A stretch of DNA of 35,087 nucleotides, taken from positions 1-35,087 of IMG/VR virus record IMGVR_UViG_3300034198_014694; one strand, 5' to 3'. This DNA is from a virus. The notes beneath the pieces were generated by a model. That model was not told the DNA's origin and did no database searches. It saw only the letters and a program-made list of their open reading frames with translations. How positions within the stretch are numbered: the stretch's first letter is position 1; each line of letters starts with the position of its first letter. This document shows positions 21,301 to 28,372 of this stretch, one piece after another. Made by a program: the position numbers and the translations under genes.

Positions 21301-24300
21301 AACCATTGAAATATACAGTATATGTTGCAACACTAGAAGAATAAGTCTTCGTTACTGCAAGGTGACGATATGTTCCAGTTAAAAGAGTTGTGGCATTTGT
21401 TTGTGTACTGTAGTTAGCTGCTGAACCAGTTATGTCTAGTCTTAATTTACCAGTGGTTGACGGAGAACTAGAATCAGCAAATAGTAAAACATTAAGGGTA
21501 GTTGTACCATCAGTAAGAGATAATAGGTTTGGTGCTTTATTTGTTGGGGCCGTATCAAGTTTGAACCAACCTTCTAAAGTCCAAGTTGTGGAAGATAGAG
21601 TCAATGATGGAGCCGTAATTCTTGCAGATACGGCAAGATTTACTGCATTCGTTCCAAATTTGGGGTCAGTTACATAGGTTACAGTTCCAGAAGTTGTTAA
21701 ATTGCTTCCGAATCCAGTAGACTCAGTATTATTCTCGCAACGATAAAGTCTATTTGTTCTATTTGTGTACGTATTTCCAAGAACTAATGGGTCTCCAGAT
21801 ACATCAGAAATACAAGCAGTTGCATTTAATCCACCAATATTTGTTGATGATTGATGGGTATATGATTCCAGTACAGTTCCTTCATACTTTATTTTAATTG
21901 TCGATACTGCCTTTTTATCTGTTGATGTAATCCCACTAACAGAAAAATTGATGTCTCCGAAAGTATCAATTGAAGTACGAGTTAGTGTAATATTATTTAA
22001 AGATGGAATAGTATATAATTTATTCAGAATAATAGAACCAGACGAATTTAACTTGCACATGTAAACTTTAGTTCTATCACCAGTAGATATTACCTGATGT
22101 GTAGATGTAATGTATAGTTCATCAAATTCATCTATAGAAATGGTTGTATCTGCAAATTTAATACCAGTTAATGAAATTTCTTTAGACCAAGTAACAAGGA
22201 ATCTACTAGAAGTTAAAGATAATTTAGTAACTAAAATATTATTTGTATTAGATTCTCCAACTACGTAAATATTATTATTGCTATCAATTTTTATTTGATT
22301 GAATTTTTCTGAATTTGATGTTGAAGTAATTTTTCTCTTGGTCACAAAATCGCCATTTGAATTTACTAAGATTACAAATCCATCAAATGTACTACTAGTA
22401 TTTGTATTTGTATACCCACAAATAATTAAATTGTTTTCATATGAAACAATGTCTGTGACATAATCATTTCTTGTAATACCACTAACACCAGCAATTTCTT
22501 TTTGCCATGCTAAAGTTGCACTACTACCAGTGCTATTTTCAGTATACTTAGCAAGAAGAATATCTGGATTAAAAGTATCTGAAGATGTTTGATTTGGTCT
22601 AGTTTGACCTACAACATAGATAAAATTATTATACTTTGTCAATGCTACAAATTCACAACTTTTGATTTGCCCAGATGGTTGAACAGAACTGAGTGATTTA
22701 TTCCAAATTGAACTTCCTTCCGAAGTAAATTTTTTAATAAATCCATGTGTATCTCCAGCAGTTCCTTTTGTTCTTCCAACTATATAATGAGATTTATCAT
22801 CCATCACCAAACCATTATTAATATACACATTAGTTTCATGTGTATGTAATGTTGCGAAATAATCTGCTTTCTTTTGTATCTGAGGATGACTTACTCGAAT
22901 TCTTGGATTTGAAGTAAATCCATATCCCGAATTTATAATATTAACTTCATCAATGGAACCAGTAGAAGTCACTATTGGTTGAATAATTGCATCCTGGCCA
23001 CTAGAAGTTTCTATAGAAGTTTCAACAGGAATTTCTTCATCATAACCAATACCAGATTGTTCTATTGCAAGTTCTTCCAATCCAGAGACAGTAATAACTT
23101 TAAATGTTTTACTTGTTGGCTCCATTGCTGGAGTTGTACTCATGATTACATAATTACCGACTTCTAATGTATGTGGTTCAGTTGTAGTCACCACACCATA
23201 GTAAGAATCTGTGTATTGATTATACTCATAAGTATATGCACTAATATCCTTACCTTCAATTAATTGAACACTTGCAGATGCACCATATCCTTCAGTTCCA
23301 GTATCATCAAATAATAATTTATCATTTACTTGATAATTAATTCCTGCATTTTCAATTAGAAATGCTGAAATTTTTGCATCTTCAAATTTTGTTGTTGTTT
23401 CAACTTCAATATCAACTCTTGAAGAAATATCAATAGTTGGAAAGTAATCAAATAACTCTAATTTAGATTCCTCAAAAACAATATCTGGGTCAATTGTCTC
23501 ATCATTACTAATTACGCCATCATCATTTTCATCTTCAACATCAAAAGTTAAATAGTCTCCATTTTCCAATGTTAAAGCATTTGTACTTTCATTTGCTGCA
23601 CGTTGAATATCAATGTCAACATTTTCAAATGGGTCTCTATATCTAACAATTCCTGTTGGAATATTTGCTTGTGTCGCAAATTGATTTAAATTCCAAGTAT
23701 CTGCTGTGGAGTAATAATTTGGTCCAATGATGTATGGGAACGCAGGAAGTCCTGCTGAAGTTAATGTGACAAAATATGCATAAGTACCTTCTGGAAACTC
23801 TGGTGTCTTACAGAATCTTCCATTATATTGGTCCAAATAGATTGATTCACTTTTAAAAACATATTGGTAATCATCAATAAATGTTCCTGCAGGAAATTGT
23901 GTTAATGAAGGCCCTTGAATTCTATATGGTGTTGGATTTGTATTGACGTTATATACTAAATTTGTTTTTAGTTGATAACTAGATTGGATAGGAGCAACAG
24001 TACTCGATAGCGATGTTGGGTCTGATAATCCATATGGACCATAAATTGGATTACCATCAAATGCCCAACCAATGATGGGTGAGTGAACAATTCCACTTGT
24101 CTTCTCTATTAATTGACCATTAATGATATTAATATTGTCGCCCAAAACAAATCTAAGTTGCTTTGGATTTGACATATGTGCGTATTCACCACCAAATTGT
24201 TTATTATACCCCTCAAAGATAGAACCATTAGCATAATCAAATGAAGTTGTATTATTTAAATTAAATGTCCATTCAAAAATATTTGTACTAAATTCTGCTC

Positions 24301-27300
24301 CATCTCCAATTGACTCCAATCTAATACTTGTAGTACCAGGATTATATCCAATACCCCTATTCAAGATAGTAATTCCAGTCACTCTTCCAGTGTCTGCTCC
24401 TTCAGTGGAAATAGTTGCTTTTGCTATAGCACCAAATCCATCTCCACTTATAATAACTTTAGGTGCGGTTGTATAACCACCACCTGCTGAAATTACAGCA
24501 ATAGAAATAATTCTACCGTTGCTCACATATGCTTGAGCAGCTGCTCCAGAACCACTACTCAATCTAATGGTTGGAGAAGAAGTATAATCAGCACCTCCAG
24601 AAGTTATATTAACTTCTTTGATTGGTCCTCTAACTTTTGCTTCTGCAGTTGCTCCAATTCCTCCACCACCAACGATACTAATTTCTGGGGCCGATGTGAA
24701 TCCTGTACCCGAATTATCTACAAGAATTCTAGTTACAGCGCCACTGCTTATAACCGCCGTCGCTGAAGCACCTTCTCCTCCACCACCAGCAATAGAAACT
24801 AATGGAGTAGTTTCATACCCACTACCACCATCAGTTACTTCAATTTCAATAAGTGAACCGTTAACAACTACTGTTGCAGATGCTCCAGAACCTCCTCCTC
24901 CACTAAAACTGATAATTGGTGGTACATCAGCATCATACCCACTGCCAGGATTGTCAATAGAAACCTTAGTTACTGGACCATAACTGTAAGTTTGAGTTGA
25001 TTTGTAACTCCAAATTGAAACACCATTAACGAATGAACCTATTGGTCCTGGAGAAATATTATCCTTAAGTGAAATTGTTGAAGTTACTTTAGGAAATCTA
25101 TATAATTTTCTTTGATTTCCAGGTAACAGTGCAGTACCACTAAAAGGTCCTATTTTATAATTTGGTAGTCCAGAAGTTGCAATATAAACATAATTAGTAT
25201 TGAAAAATGAATTTTGAATATTGGTAGCAAATTTACTAATTGCAGTATTGATTGATGTGGAATCACTCTTTCCTTTGTTTAGGTCAATCGAGATTAAAAT
25301 ATTTCCTTGTGGATTTATTGTTGCAGGTTGAGGTAATGTGTATTTAAATATAGTAGCACTTTCTCTAGAGGTTACCAAAAATGTTCCATTATAGACAATT
25401 GGATTGGCTCCATAAACAGTAACTTGGTCTCCAACAAGCAATCCATGTGGATTTGAGCAAGTTACAGTAGCAGTCTGATTTCCAACTCCTCCATAGGTAA
25501 TACTCTCAACTTCTAGTAATTTTTTAACATTATACAACCAAGAAGTTAAAAGTTTATTATCTTCTGTAGAACCCAACTTGGATACTGACAATTTATCACC
25601 AGTCAAATAATAACTACCATCATCCAATAGTACCGTTTTATTTGCTTCAACAATACCAAGAATGGATAATACTACTTCTGAAGAAGTATCTTTATTTACA
25701 TAAACATAAAAATTTGAATTGCAAATAGTTCCAGAATCCCAAGATTGAGCAGAACTATTAATACCTCTTGTACATTCAATAAATTGTGTTAGAGATTTTT
25801 CCTTATATCTAATTAACTCAGTACCAATTAGAACCTCACCATTTCTTTCTGGCCACCCAATTGTAGAGTCTACTGTAATAATTGCATCTGTAGGTGATAA
25901 TTTTTCTGCTAGTTTTGTAGTATATGGAATCTTAAAACTTCCAGTAATTGATTCTTCCGAAAGAATCAATTCATATAATTCAAAATCTGCGGTTTGAATT
26001 GCGGTAAAATTTTCAATTAATGCTTGAGCATATTTGATATTTGTATCTACAGCATCATCAAATTGTTCAATCAAACCATCCTTCAAATTTATTGGATTTC
26101 CTGATACAATTTTACACCTTAAAATTGTATCAATCGACCATGAAGCTGCTGAAGGTTTAATTAATTGGTCTTTTGGATAACTAACTTCAATGTCTTCACC
26201 ATAAAGAAGTTTGAACAAATAAGCAATTGAATATTTTGTTCCCTTTGAACTGTAAAAATCTTTTGCAGTTCTTAATACATTTGCCACATTAATTGTACTA
26301 AAATCAATGTTTGGCAAATCTGGTAAATATTGATTTGTAATTCTTTCTAGAACTTTCTTAAAAAATATGCTGTCTAAACTTTTAACAGTTGATTCTGATA
26401 AATGTGAAGAAGCAACAGATTTAGTTTCATCGGAAAAAATTAAATTGTTATTTGAATCATACCCAATGATTCCACTTACACCTCTACTACAATCTACAAA
26501 TTGTGAAGGTGTATATCCACTACCACCATTAATTATTTCACAACCAGTAATTTCATTTTCGCCAACTGATGCGGTTGCTTTTGCTTGAATTGGTGCTGAA
26601 ATATAAACAGTTGGTGGATACTGTGAGGAATAACCAGAACCAAATTGTACCAAACTAATATCAGTAATTTGTCCATTAAAAATTGTAGCAACAGCTTTTG
26701 CTCCAGTTCCACCAATTGAGTTTCCTAAATTATCTTTTCTATCATCTACAATATAAACACTAGGTACGTCAGAATATCCAAATCCACCATATAGAAGTTC
26801 AATATTAGTTACTCTACCAAAATCATCAACAGAAACATTTAAGACTTGTGCTCCAGTTGGTTGAATTACGGCAACTTTTGGTAGATTTGTAGAACTATAA
26901 CCAGTTCCCCCATTTATAACATTAACTGAAGTCAATTCTCCATTGCTGTTTAGAACACCTCTCAATAAAGCTGGAATACCAGTAGTAGTGATTGGTGCAT
27001 CAACATATATTTGTGGCGCAGTAGTGTACCCAGAACCAGAAGTTAGAACTTGAACTGAAGTTATTACTCCAGAAGAATTAACTTGAACATTACCTATACT
27101 AGCTCCAGAAGGATTGATGAATTGTATTCTTGGTTCAAAATCATATCCACTTCCACTATTTGTCAGTTCAATACTTTCTACCAATCCAGAAGAATTGATT
27201 ACTACACTTGCCTTAGCTTGTGTACCGCCATCATTTGTTGGTGGTTGAATATATACTCCAGGTGGATTGGATTGAGAATACCCTTGGCCACCACCAATTA

Positions 27301-28357
27301 ATGTAATTTGCTTCAATCCACCAACTAAAGCTTTTGCGGTTGCATTAATACCAGTACTTTTAACCAATGATACTTCTGGAGTATTATTTAAGGTATATCC
27401 AGAACCACCATTTTTTATTTTGACACTGGTTACAGCACCATTTGATGAAACTACAGATACTGCTTCAGCACCATCTCCAACTGATAATAAATTTGCATTA
27501 ATATATGCAAAATAAAGAGAATCATTTGGTGCGTATTTTAAAATTACTTTGTCGTTATAAACACTAAATTCTTCGTGTGGGATTAATAGATTTCCATCCG
27601 AAATTACCAAACTTAATATAGTTGATGCTGGATTATATGGAATGTTATTTAATTTTAGTCTATATTCAAGTTGATTCAATACAAGTGGTATAGAATCCAT
27701 TACGTCAATATTAGATTCTGCAAATCCTTTTAGGTATTCAATACTAATACTTGAAGAAGTGTCAGAAAGTGTAGGATTGAAAGTTCTTGGAGCTTCTGTA
27801 AATACAATTGTATCATTGTAGATATTATAATCTACACCTGGAATTAAATATTGATTGTATAATTTTACAATTATATGATTTGATGATGACGGAAAAATTG
27901 GTTCTTTGTTTGCAGTTAAATTGAATGTTGTCTGTATGCCATTAAATTGTAAATATGGGTTAAACAGAGGAATTTTCTTAAGGGAAAATTCCTCATATGA
28001 AATACCCGAACTAAAAGTTACAGATGGAGATTTTTTAATTGATTCGTAATATATTACTTCATTATCAATAATAACTGAACCGTTTTCTTCTACAAAACCA
28101 TCAGTAGTTTCGACATCAATATTTGTAGAAATTTCACTAATATTAGAAAGTAAAAATGTAGTGCCATTAACTTTTTTTACATCATACTCTGTCAGATTTA
28201 AATAATCTGACATATTATTTAAAATCCCAAATGATTGAGAAGTTTTCTCTTGTGACCTATAATATGATTGTAAAAATTTTTCAAAGAGACTATCATTCTC
28301 CCTAATGAAACTAGGTAGTTGATTCAGTACTGAAAGAGATAAAGAAGCGTTTGGCAT
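12305..28357 (-). CDS. Giant baseplate wedge protein at the gp7 position (5350 aa)
   Basis: An uninterrupted frame between gp6 and gp8, the slot of T4 gp7 (about 1030 residues), so a wedge role is inferred from position. The N-terminal motif LPSFIRENDSLFEKFLQSYY (14-33) and the segment KDFYSSKGTKYSIAYLFKLL (about 695-715) are typical of marine T4-like phage baseplate proteins. Domains in order: GSGY array (292-625), second GSGY array (1126-1359), YHYH-like domain (1360-1535), beta-propeller-like repeats (1836-2200), LamG-like (2203-2409), further GSGY units (2980-3215), an NGxxQxP hairpin module (3535-3620), second LamG-like (3842-4040), triple helical repeat (4170-4665), two more hairpin modules (5040-5200) and terminal GSGY units (5260-5330). 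TSGA-type modules are interspersed. No Shine-Dalgarno is visible before the ATG. The symbol is left blank because I cannot show homology to T4 gp7 itself. Confidence 0.9.
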   Translation of the reverse strand: MPNASLSLSVLNQLPSFIRENDSLFEKFLQSYYRSQEKTSQSFGILNNMSDYLNLTEYDVKKVNGTTFLLSNISEISTNIDVETTDGFVEENGSVIIDNEVIYYESIKKSPSVTFSSGISYEEFSLKKIPLFNPYLQFNGIQTTFNLTANKEPIFPSSSNHIIVKLYNQYLIPGVDYNIYNDTIVFTEAPRTFNPTLSDTSSSISIEYLKGFAESNIDVMDSIPLVLNQLEYRLKLNNIPYNPASTILSLVISDGNLLIPHEEFSVYNDKVILKYAPNDSLYFAYINANLLSVGDGAEAVSVVSSNGAVTSVKIKNGGSGYTLNNTPEVSLVKSTGINATAKALVGGLKQITLIGGGQGYSQSNPPGVYIQPPTNDGGTQAKASVVINSSGLVESIELTNSGSGYDFEPRIQFINPSGASIGNVQVNSSGVITSVQVLTSGSGYTTAPQIYVDAPITTTGIPALLRGVLNSNGELTSVNVINGGTGYSSTNLPKVAVIQPTGAQVLNVSVDDFGRVTNIELLYGGFGYSDVPSVYIVDDRKDNLGNSIGGTGAKAVATIFNGQITDISLVQFGSGYSSQYPPTVYISAPIQAKATASVGENEITGCEIINGGSGYTPSQFVDCSRGVSGIIGYDSNNNLIFSDETKSVASSHLSESTVKSLDSIFFKKVLERITNQYLPDLPNIDFSTINVANVLRTAKDFYSSKGTKYSIAYLFKLLYGEDIEVSYPKDQLIKPSAASWSIDTILRCKIVSGNPINLKDGLIEQFDDAVDTNIKYAQALIENFTAIQTADFELYELILSEESITGSFKIPYTTKLAEKLSPTDAIITVDSTIGWPERNGEVLIGTELIRYKEKSLTQFIECTRGINSSAQSWDSGTICNSNFYVYVNKDTSSEVVLSILGIVEANKTVLLDDGSYYLTGDKLSVSKLGSTEDNKLLTSWLYNVKKLLEVESITYGGVGNQTATVTCSNPHGLLVGDQVTVYGANPIVYNGTFLVTSRESATIFKYTLPQPATINPQGNILISIDLNKGKSDSTSINTAISKFATNIQNSFFNTNYVYIATSGLPNYKIGPFSGTALLPGNQRKLYRFPKVTSTISLKDNISPGPIGSFVNGVSIWSYKSTQTYSYGPVTKVSIDNPGSGYDADVPPIISFSGGGGSGASATVVVNGSLIEIEVTDGGSGYETTPLVSIAGGGGEGASATAVISSGAVTRILVDNSGTGFTSAPEISIVGGGGIGATAEAKVRGPIKEVNITSGGADYTSSPTIRLSSGSGAAAQAYVSNGRIISIAVISAGGGYTTAPKVIISGDGFGAIAKATISTEGADTGRVTGITILNRGIGYNPGTTSIRLESIGDGAEFSTNIFEWTFNLNNTTSFDYANGSIFEGYNKQFGGEYAHMSNPKQLRFVLGDNINIINGQLIEKTSGIVHSPIIGWAFDGNPIYGPYGLSDPTSLSSTVAPIQSSYQLKTNLVYNVNTNPTPYRIQGPSLTQFPAGTFIDDYQYVFKSESIYLDQYNGRFCKTPEFPEGTYAYFVTLTSAGLPAFPYIIGPNYYSTADTWNLNQFATQANIPTGIVRYRDPFENVDIDIQRAANESTNALTLENGDYLTFDVEDENDDGVISNDETIDPDIVFEESKLELFDYFPTIDISSRVDIEVETTTKFEDAKISAFLIENAGINYQVNDKLLFDDTGTEGYGASASVQLIEGKDISAYTYEYNQYTDSYYGVVTTTEPHTLEVGNYVIMSTTPAMEPTSKTFKVITVSGLEELAIEQSGIGYDEEIPVETSIETSSGQDAIIQPIVTSTGSIDEVNIINSGYGFTSNPRIRVSHPQIQKKADYFATLHTHETNVYINNGLVMDDKSHYIVGRTKGTAGDTHGFIKKFTSEGSSIWNKSLSSVQPSGQIKSCEFVALTKYNNFIYVVGQTRPNQTSSDTFNPDILLAKYTENSTGSSATLAWQKEIAGVSGITRNDYVTDIVSYENNLIICGYTNTNTSSTFDGFVILVNSNGDFVTKRKITSTSNSEKFNQIKIDSNNNIYVVGESNTNNILVTKLSLTSSRFLVTWSKEISLTGIKFADTTISIDEFDELYITSTHQVISTGDRTKVYMCKLNSSGSIILNKLYTIPSLNNITLTRTSIDTFGDINFSVSGITSTDKKAVSTIKIKYEGTVLESYTHQSSTNIGGLNATACISDVSGDPLVLGNTYTNRTNRLYRCENNTESTGFGSNLTTSGTVTYVTDPKFGTNAVNLAVSARITAPSLTLSSTTWTLEGWFKLDTAPTNKAPNLLSLTDGTTTLNVLLFADSSSPSTTGKLRLDITGSAANYSTQTNATTLLTGTYRHLAVTKTYSSSVATYTVYFNGSQYAQVTSSTNLNPTSFSSGSTTAYNSTAIKVDDIRYSDYSINYSTTSVPTVAHSIFDYGESKGFIVKFDKNADAERMGTITLSNCGLTLTRANSTISTITTPSTTISTYQIGSEGIQVLDFNYTTSYLTQDYHLQTSVSDKWSSRTATIPSPGGRKLILSTNAYDKFFLKTFATSSIDNVRKLTLNQSFEFNVGSNLIQKNSSNVTVATAKIVDIGTSNDIYIASLTGTLSLNSGTLESSDLVANQISNYVVANVINTTPGTFIINLATIPYPYPQYNGVNLETWKTGTTYTTGTRVVYGLKVYQAVAGGTSGSTAPTHSSGTVSDGGINWTWISTGSPISNIAKFKTYSPDDYSIRIDDIITGSSYVKGSVVSLNSGNYSFNSARSQVTVTGLTSVTQITLVTNLTKILQISSIDLTNQLYVRTATTHYLNEGDKIFTKTTPSYSYANGSFTVTNIISKLEFLTTLRQIPTSVPTGTVLEVYVKHPILKFIYGQQYTFDLSDSSNVGHYLSFYRDNLNKIEYTFKNIIRVGTPGIDAPGASPFISFKVTDDVSNISYYADPSRIGGLSPVSKDSYVDVVRSPYIGTFQITELSGATVTTGANRFKFKLSFEPEKPAVVSTSSYSTSSTKAVGPISKIRLINGGGFYKKLPSVSDIISSRKIERVEIQEPGTEYAAGEYFGIPILGDGTGGKVRILVDGNSDPAGQIVEVVVTDPGKNYTTAYIDVDGIDGILGPSLAGSGAVLNVIIPPKGSGASIFTIGERVGKIKKLKNNNFGFNYTHDYTLRPEITFPVNLQLTSTSVLSNITITNPGIGYTTPPEVIIVGGGGSGAIAVSELKNGRISSIIIKNAGSGYSSSPTVQLKSSFTYIVNLDLGLFQFAFPHGIQNGSEVTFTVQDLGQGTQYPITSFGYINPNQTYYAISGTASGLEDNQLRIALTAQDAVSGNYISFVNAGTGRQIILTESFGGAAESVVETARFLAGEQVYQGESLENATAIGYVSKNDGWQIGPRLLKLIDYTGTFSIGQKVSGVVSKATGTINNLSIAKGVLEVDSITKTTGKFLDDIGKPSEIVQKIQDSYLYQAFSYNIKSPVSIDKWKTIVNNNVHAAGFKAFGEIGVVGAGKGLTDKTDFEITKSVNLIESSVVSNIDNFALVEPIYKDYDNTQVLFRSKRLTSSEEILTSVVQKLDNISTLFDGERTIFPLTINGTPVVANTNQFMIVINGVSQAPGVAFTVQSGSIIFSEPPAAPTKISYAKLTLQFLVSKSIVISNVSGILPELGATVRGLTSNATATVVTSTTGTIKVFNVTGTFQNSETIICASTGLNATIVSSSNISTNNVYEFQEKIINLTGKTAVIEQINLISNTNTVSNNVIISKTSGTYDSPSGLLAIVQNDYIISAKTGIVARVTNISPYIDAATNQPISSISISDPSNFYGLLFNRIVSPTNPNVIVDDISKSIVEVSSLEDSLEKIEGNFVAFEDINNLMMDYNVNYRTPKTIGVNGNATISTANKKYGNSSIIFDGTGDYLSVSSSADFGFGTGDFTIETWIRPNSFTNYQSIFDFRTTANETAIAFYVNTSGQIYIYTNNTIRLTSNNILTANTWNHIAYSRTSGVGRLFINGVLQTSTYNDSANYASKPVRIGAAYDSAYSVNGYLDEIRISKGISRYTSSFTTSLLPFVNDAYTKLLIHAETTISDDGGIAGDLISGEYIQNIALEYANETGDFTANETIEIRKLAYRNLTGGNFAVGTTITGTSSGITANIVGINYNLKHLYLGNKSGAFTIGETITATGGKSAIVSGYINVPFIANQVNTSTNKIITGQFYDDTQHRFRDAANLLRLNANFIVDVAAGRLKNKYPDLIIPGDVPGSSDGTSRCKLDLSLLLNAVAEDVENGGQYNTVTAAKFYVDSTGGLQYIATQVLQSVYAHTQMALLCKQAILGQLSSSSYTSQIPVPPVGVTVDAGNCANVISQIDTLWNIINDTISPTGQVYRDAGNLIWFNKNFIAQESVGYVDSVFTYNLNGINYRAFDYPGGSSTTCKRDLTEYILPAIISDLVSGGNSNTINAISYYVGGTTNKSISYIKNELLPTVYALEKANTLCQYAIDNWIITGTASTVYTAQYGATASKYTDNTITVDSGTYGGHCANIKSAINTLFTTAIGIILPTTQVKRDAAKLLMFNKRYFQYESLQRTLNNYPGFSVPGGNTKCLRDIGYIVDAVVYDLLTNGNSGIVTATQSYINATTGTITSLDGELIQSIYAYTWVRDFMKLAVAETLTSPGTASGTYAYTDSGISITGSNLTTIQTFINDEMAILLGTLNNPTYITTNNIVSSTSISIPSITYPSRTIPTPLDGKIKEGDYLYGLTSTRNAEIKSITTNRANVKTLLKRFKINYTSPTEIFSINNTVTIQGLPANECTVYSTYNDGNFDYIDVIVNSGSFSTGNILLNDNNFTATITLITDRVQLVNLIGEFDSGQFIRGLKSTSESSVLEFEKNIAPVLDITGSKLTLETESISGILNKTNIVYSSISEYYIDVIDVEGTQVELGDIIQTTNILRLTVSYPDSNNKSFPQGESILRSTNFAINATIIGTETVGSTNYIYIGNSTTTPFANGNTLYHFETPTSQFPNGIATVTAITTIASSAYGTVNKVIQLGEGYRIYLSDIKGTFNKYAQVIAPSNYKSLIANSTEIVGRITRTFRGFDGIQTSFKLTTQNGLPYFPDSDGHLLVFINGILQPPVDSYSAFSNVIQFIQAPDLGSSFNAVYIGKLRKLDDISFEFDSLKNSFNLKLNDVFYSLTITEGVSSNTIKPENNIIVSLNGVIQEPGIAFEIVGSRVIFAEVPRAGSSFVAFSYIGSDADVIAATVVPPIESGDQLEIEGEDGVRDVAVIESSNSLITYDYLGSIFGRNASALTQLVTGRIESVQLTSGGDGYISRPSVSLDSSTGFGAQIKALVGISRVDVSNRGSGYSYPSVEVVTNIPTIPSGFNTSFDDTDGQFDSSIITFDAS
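12760..13240 (-). repeat. Two tandem NGxxQxP beta-hairpin modules in the giant protein
   Basis: Two adjacent units share the pattern F-D-x-x-x-x-S-F-x-L, then LVFINGILQPP or IVSLNGVIQEP, then I-x-F-x-x-x-P-x-x-G-S-S-F-x-A. A third unit lies at about 17500-17750 (MIVINGVSQAPGVAFTV) and a diverged one near residues 135-205 (LYNQYLIPGVDYNIYNDTIV). The NG-x-x-Q-x-P form is common in phage fibre and baseplate proteins. These copies bracket the protein and probably fold as small beta-sandwiches. Confidence 0.6.
14365..15845 (-). repeat. Triple helical repeat with conserved Cys in the giant protein
   Basis: Three degenerate tandem units of roughly 158 and 177 residues spacing. Each opens with an R-D-A-x-x-L motif (RFRDAANLLRLNANF, VYRDAGNLIWFNKNF, VKRDAAKLLMFNKRYF). 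Each continues through P-G-x-x-x-x-x-C-x-x-D/R-D/L (CKLDLSLLLNAVAEDV, CKRDLTEYILPAIISDL, CLRDIGYIVDAVVYDL) and a G-G-N/G-x-N-S-like turn, and reaches a long helix containing V/I-Y-A. Helical composition contrasts with the beta-rich sequence on both sides. I recall similar helical units in marine phage structural proteins but know no assigned function. Confidence 0.7.
16240..16830 (-). other. LamG / concanavalin-A-like domain 2 of the giant protein
   Basis: Residues about 3842-4040 show the LamG_3-type pattern: KKYGNSSIIFDGTGDYLSVS, then D-F-T-I-E-T-W-I-R-P, then TWNHIAYSRTSGVGRLFING, ending YLDEIRISKGISRYTS. Domains of this kind bind carbohydrates in many families. In a baseplate protein that would fit glycan contact on the host surface, which is inferred. 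Confidence 0.8.
21130..21750 (-). other. LamG / concanavalin-A-like domain 1 of the giant protein
   Basis: Residues about 2203-2409 carry a diverged LamG-like pattern: KFGTNAVNLAVSARITAP, then TTWTLEGWFKLDTAP, then GTYRHLAVTKTYSSSVATYT with Y-F-N-G-S-Q, then IKVDDIRYSDYSINYS. It directly follows the beta-propeller-like region. Probably a carbohydrate-binding fold; ligand unknown. Confidence 0.7.
21780..22850 (-). other. Beta-propeller-like repeat region of the giant protein
   Basis: Residues about 1836-2195 repeat a blade-like pattern in which a strand ends in V-V-G or its equivalent and is followed by a second strand naming a 'path': HYIVGRTKG, FIYVVGQTRP, LIICGYTNTN, IYVVGESNTN, LYITSTHQV. 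F-I-K-K-F or similar (F-V-I-L-V, L-A-K-Y) and W-x-K-x-I/L follow. This resembles SBBP or other bacterial propeller repeats. Five or six blades are visible by eye. Confidence 0.6.
23755..24280 (-). other. YHYH-like domain of the giant protein
   Basis: Residues about 1360-1535 contain HSPIIGWAFDGNPIYGPYG followed by a spacer and LDQYNGRFCKTPEFPEGTYA then Y-F-V-T. This follows the signature of the YHYH protein family (H-S-P-x-x-G-x-A-x-D-G-x-P-I-Y-G ... N-G ... Y-x-Y-x-V-T). The closing Y-H-Y-H reads Y-A-Y-F here, so the histidines that name the family are absent. Confidence 0.7.
24280..24985 (-). repeat. GSGY array 2 in the giant protein (about six units)
   Basis: Residues about 1126-1359 hold about six units of 25-35 residues: GSGYDADVPPIISFSGGGGS, GSGYETTPLVSIAGGGGEGA, GTGFTSAPEISIVGGGGIGA, GADYTSSPTIRLSSGSGAAA, GGGYTTAPKVIISGDGFGAI, then G-I-G-Y-N-P-G. 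Each has a short V-x-x-I-x-V strand before the turn. The regular spacing suggests a beta-solenoid or beta-roll. Confidence 0.8.
26480..27485 (-). repeat. GSGY array 1 in the giant protein (about eight units)
   Basis: Residues about 292-625 hold about eight units: GGSGYTLNNTPEV, GGQGYSQSNPPGV, GSGYDFEPRI, GSGYTTAPQI, GGTGYSSTNLPKV, GGFGYSDVPSV, GSGYSSQYPPTV, GGSGYTPSQFV. Each is followed by an alanine-rich A-x-A-x-V strand and an I/V-x-x-I/V-x-L/V strand. Same repeat class as in the 701-residue protein, gp8 and the truncated upstream protein. Confidence 0.8.
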
Positions 28358-28372
28358 TTTTATTTTGCTTTT

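Noticed and set aside
24533-24983. Plus-strand open frames of 77 and 121 codons
   Set aside because: They are the reverse reading of the Gly/Ala-rich GSGY array; no ribosome site, and composition mirrors the repeat.
12760-28000. CRISPR or DNA-level tandem repeats
   Set aside because: The repetition is at protein level; the nucleotide copies are diverged with no regular spacers.
12305-28357. Giant frame as an assembly artefact or fused genes
   Set aside because: No frame shift, internal start with ribosome site or sudden change of composition was seen; modules grade into one another and the length is in keeping with other large structural proteins of marine T4-like phages.
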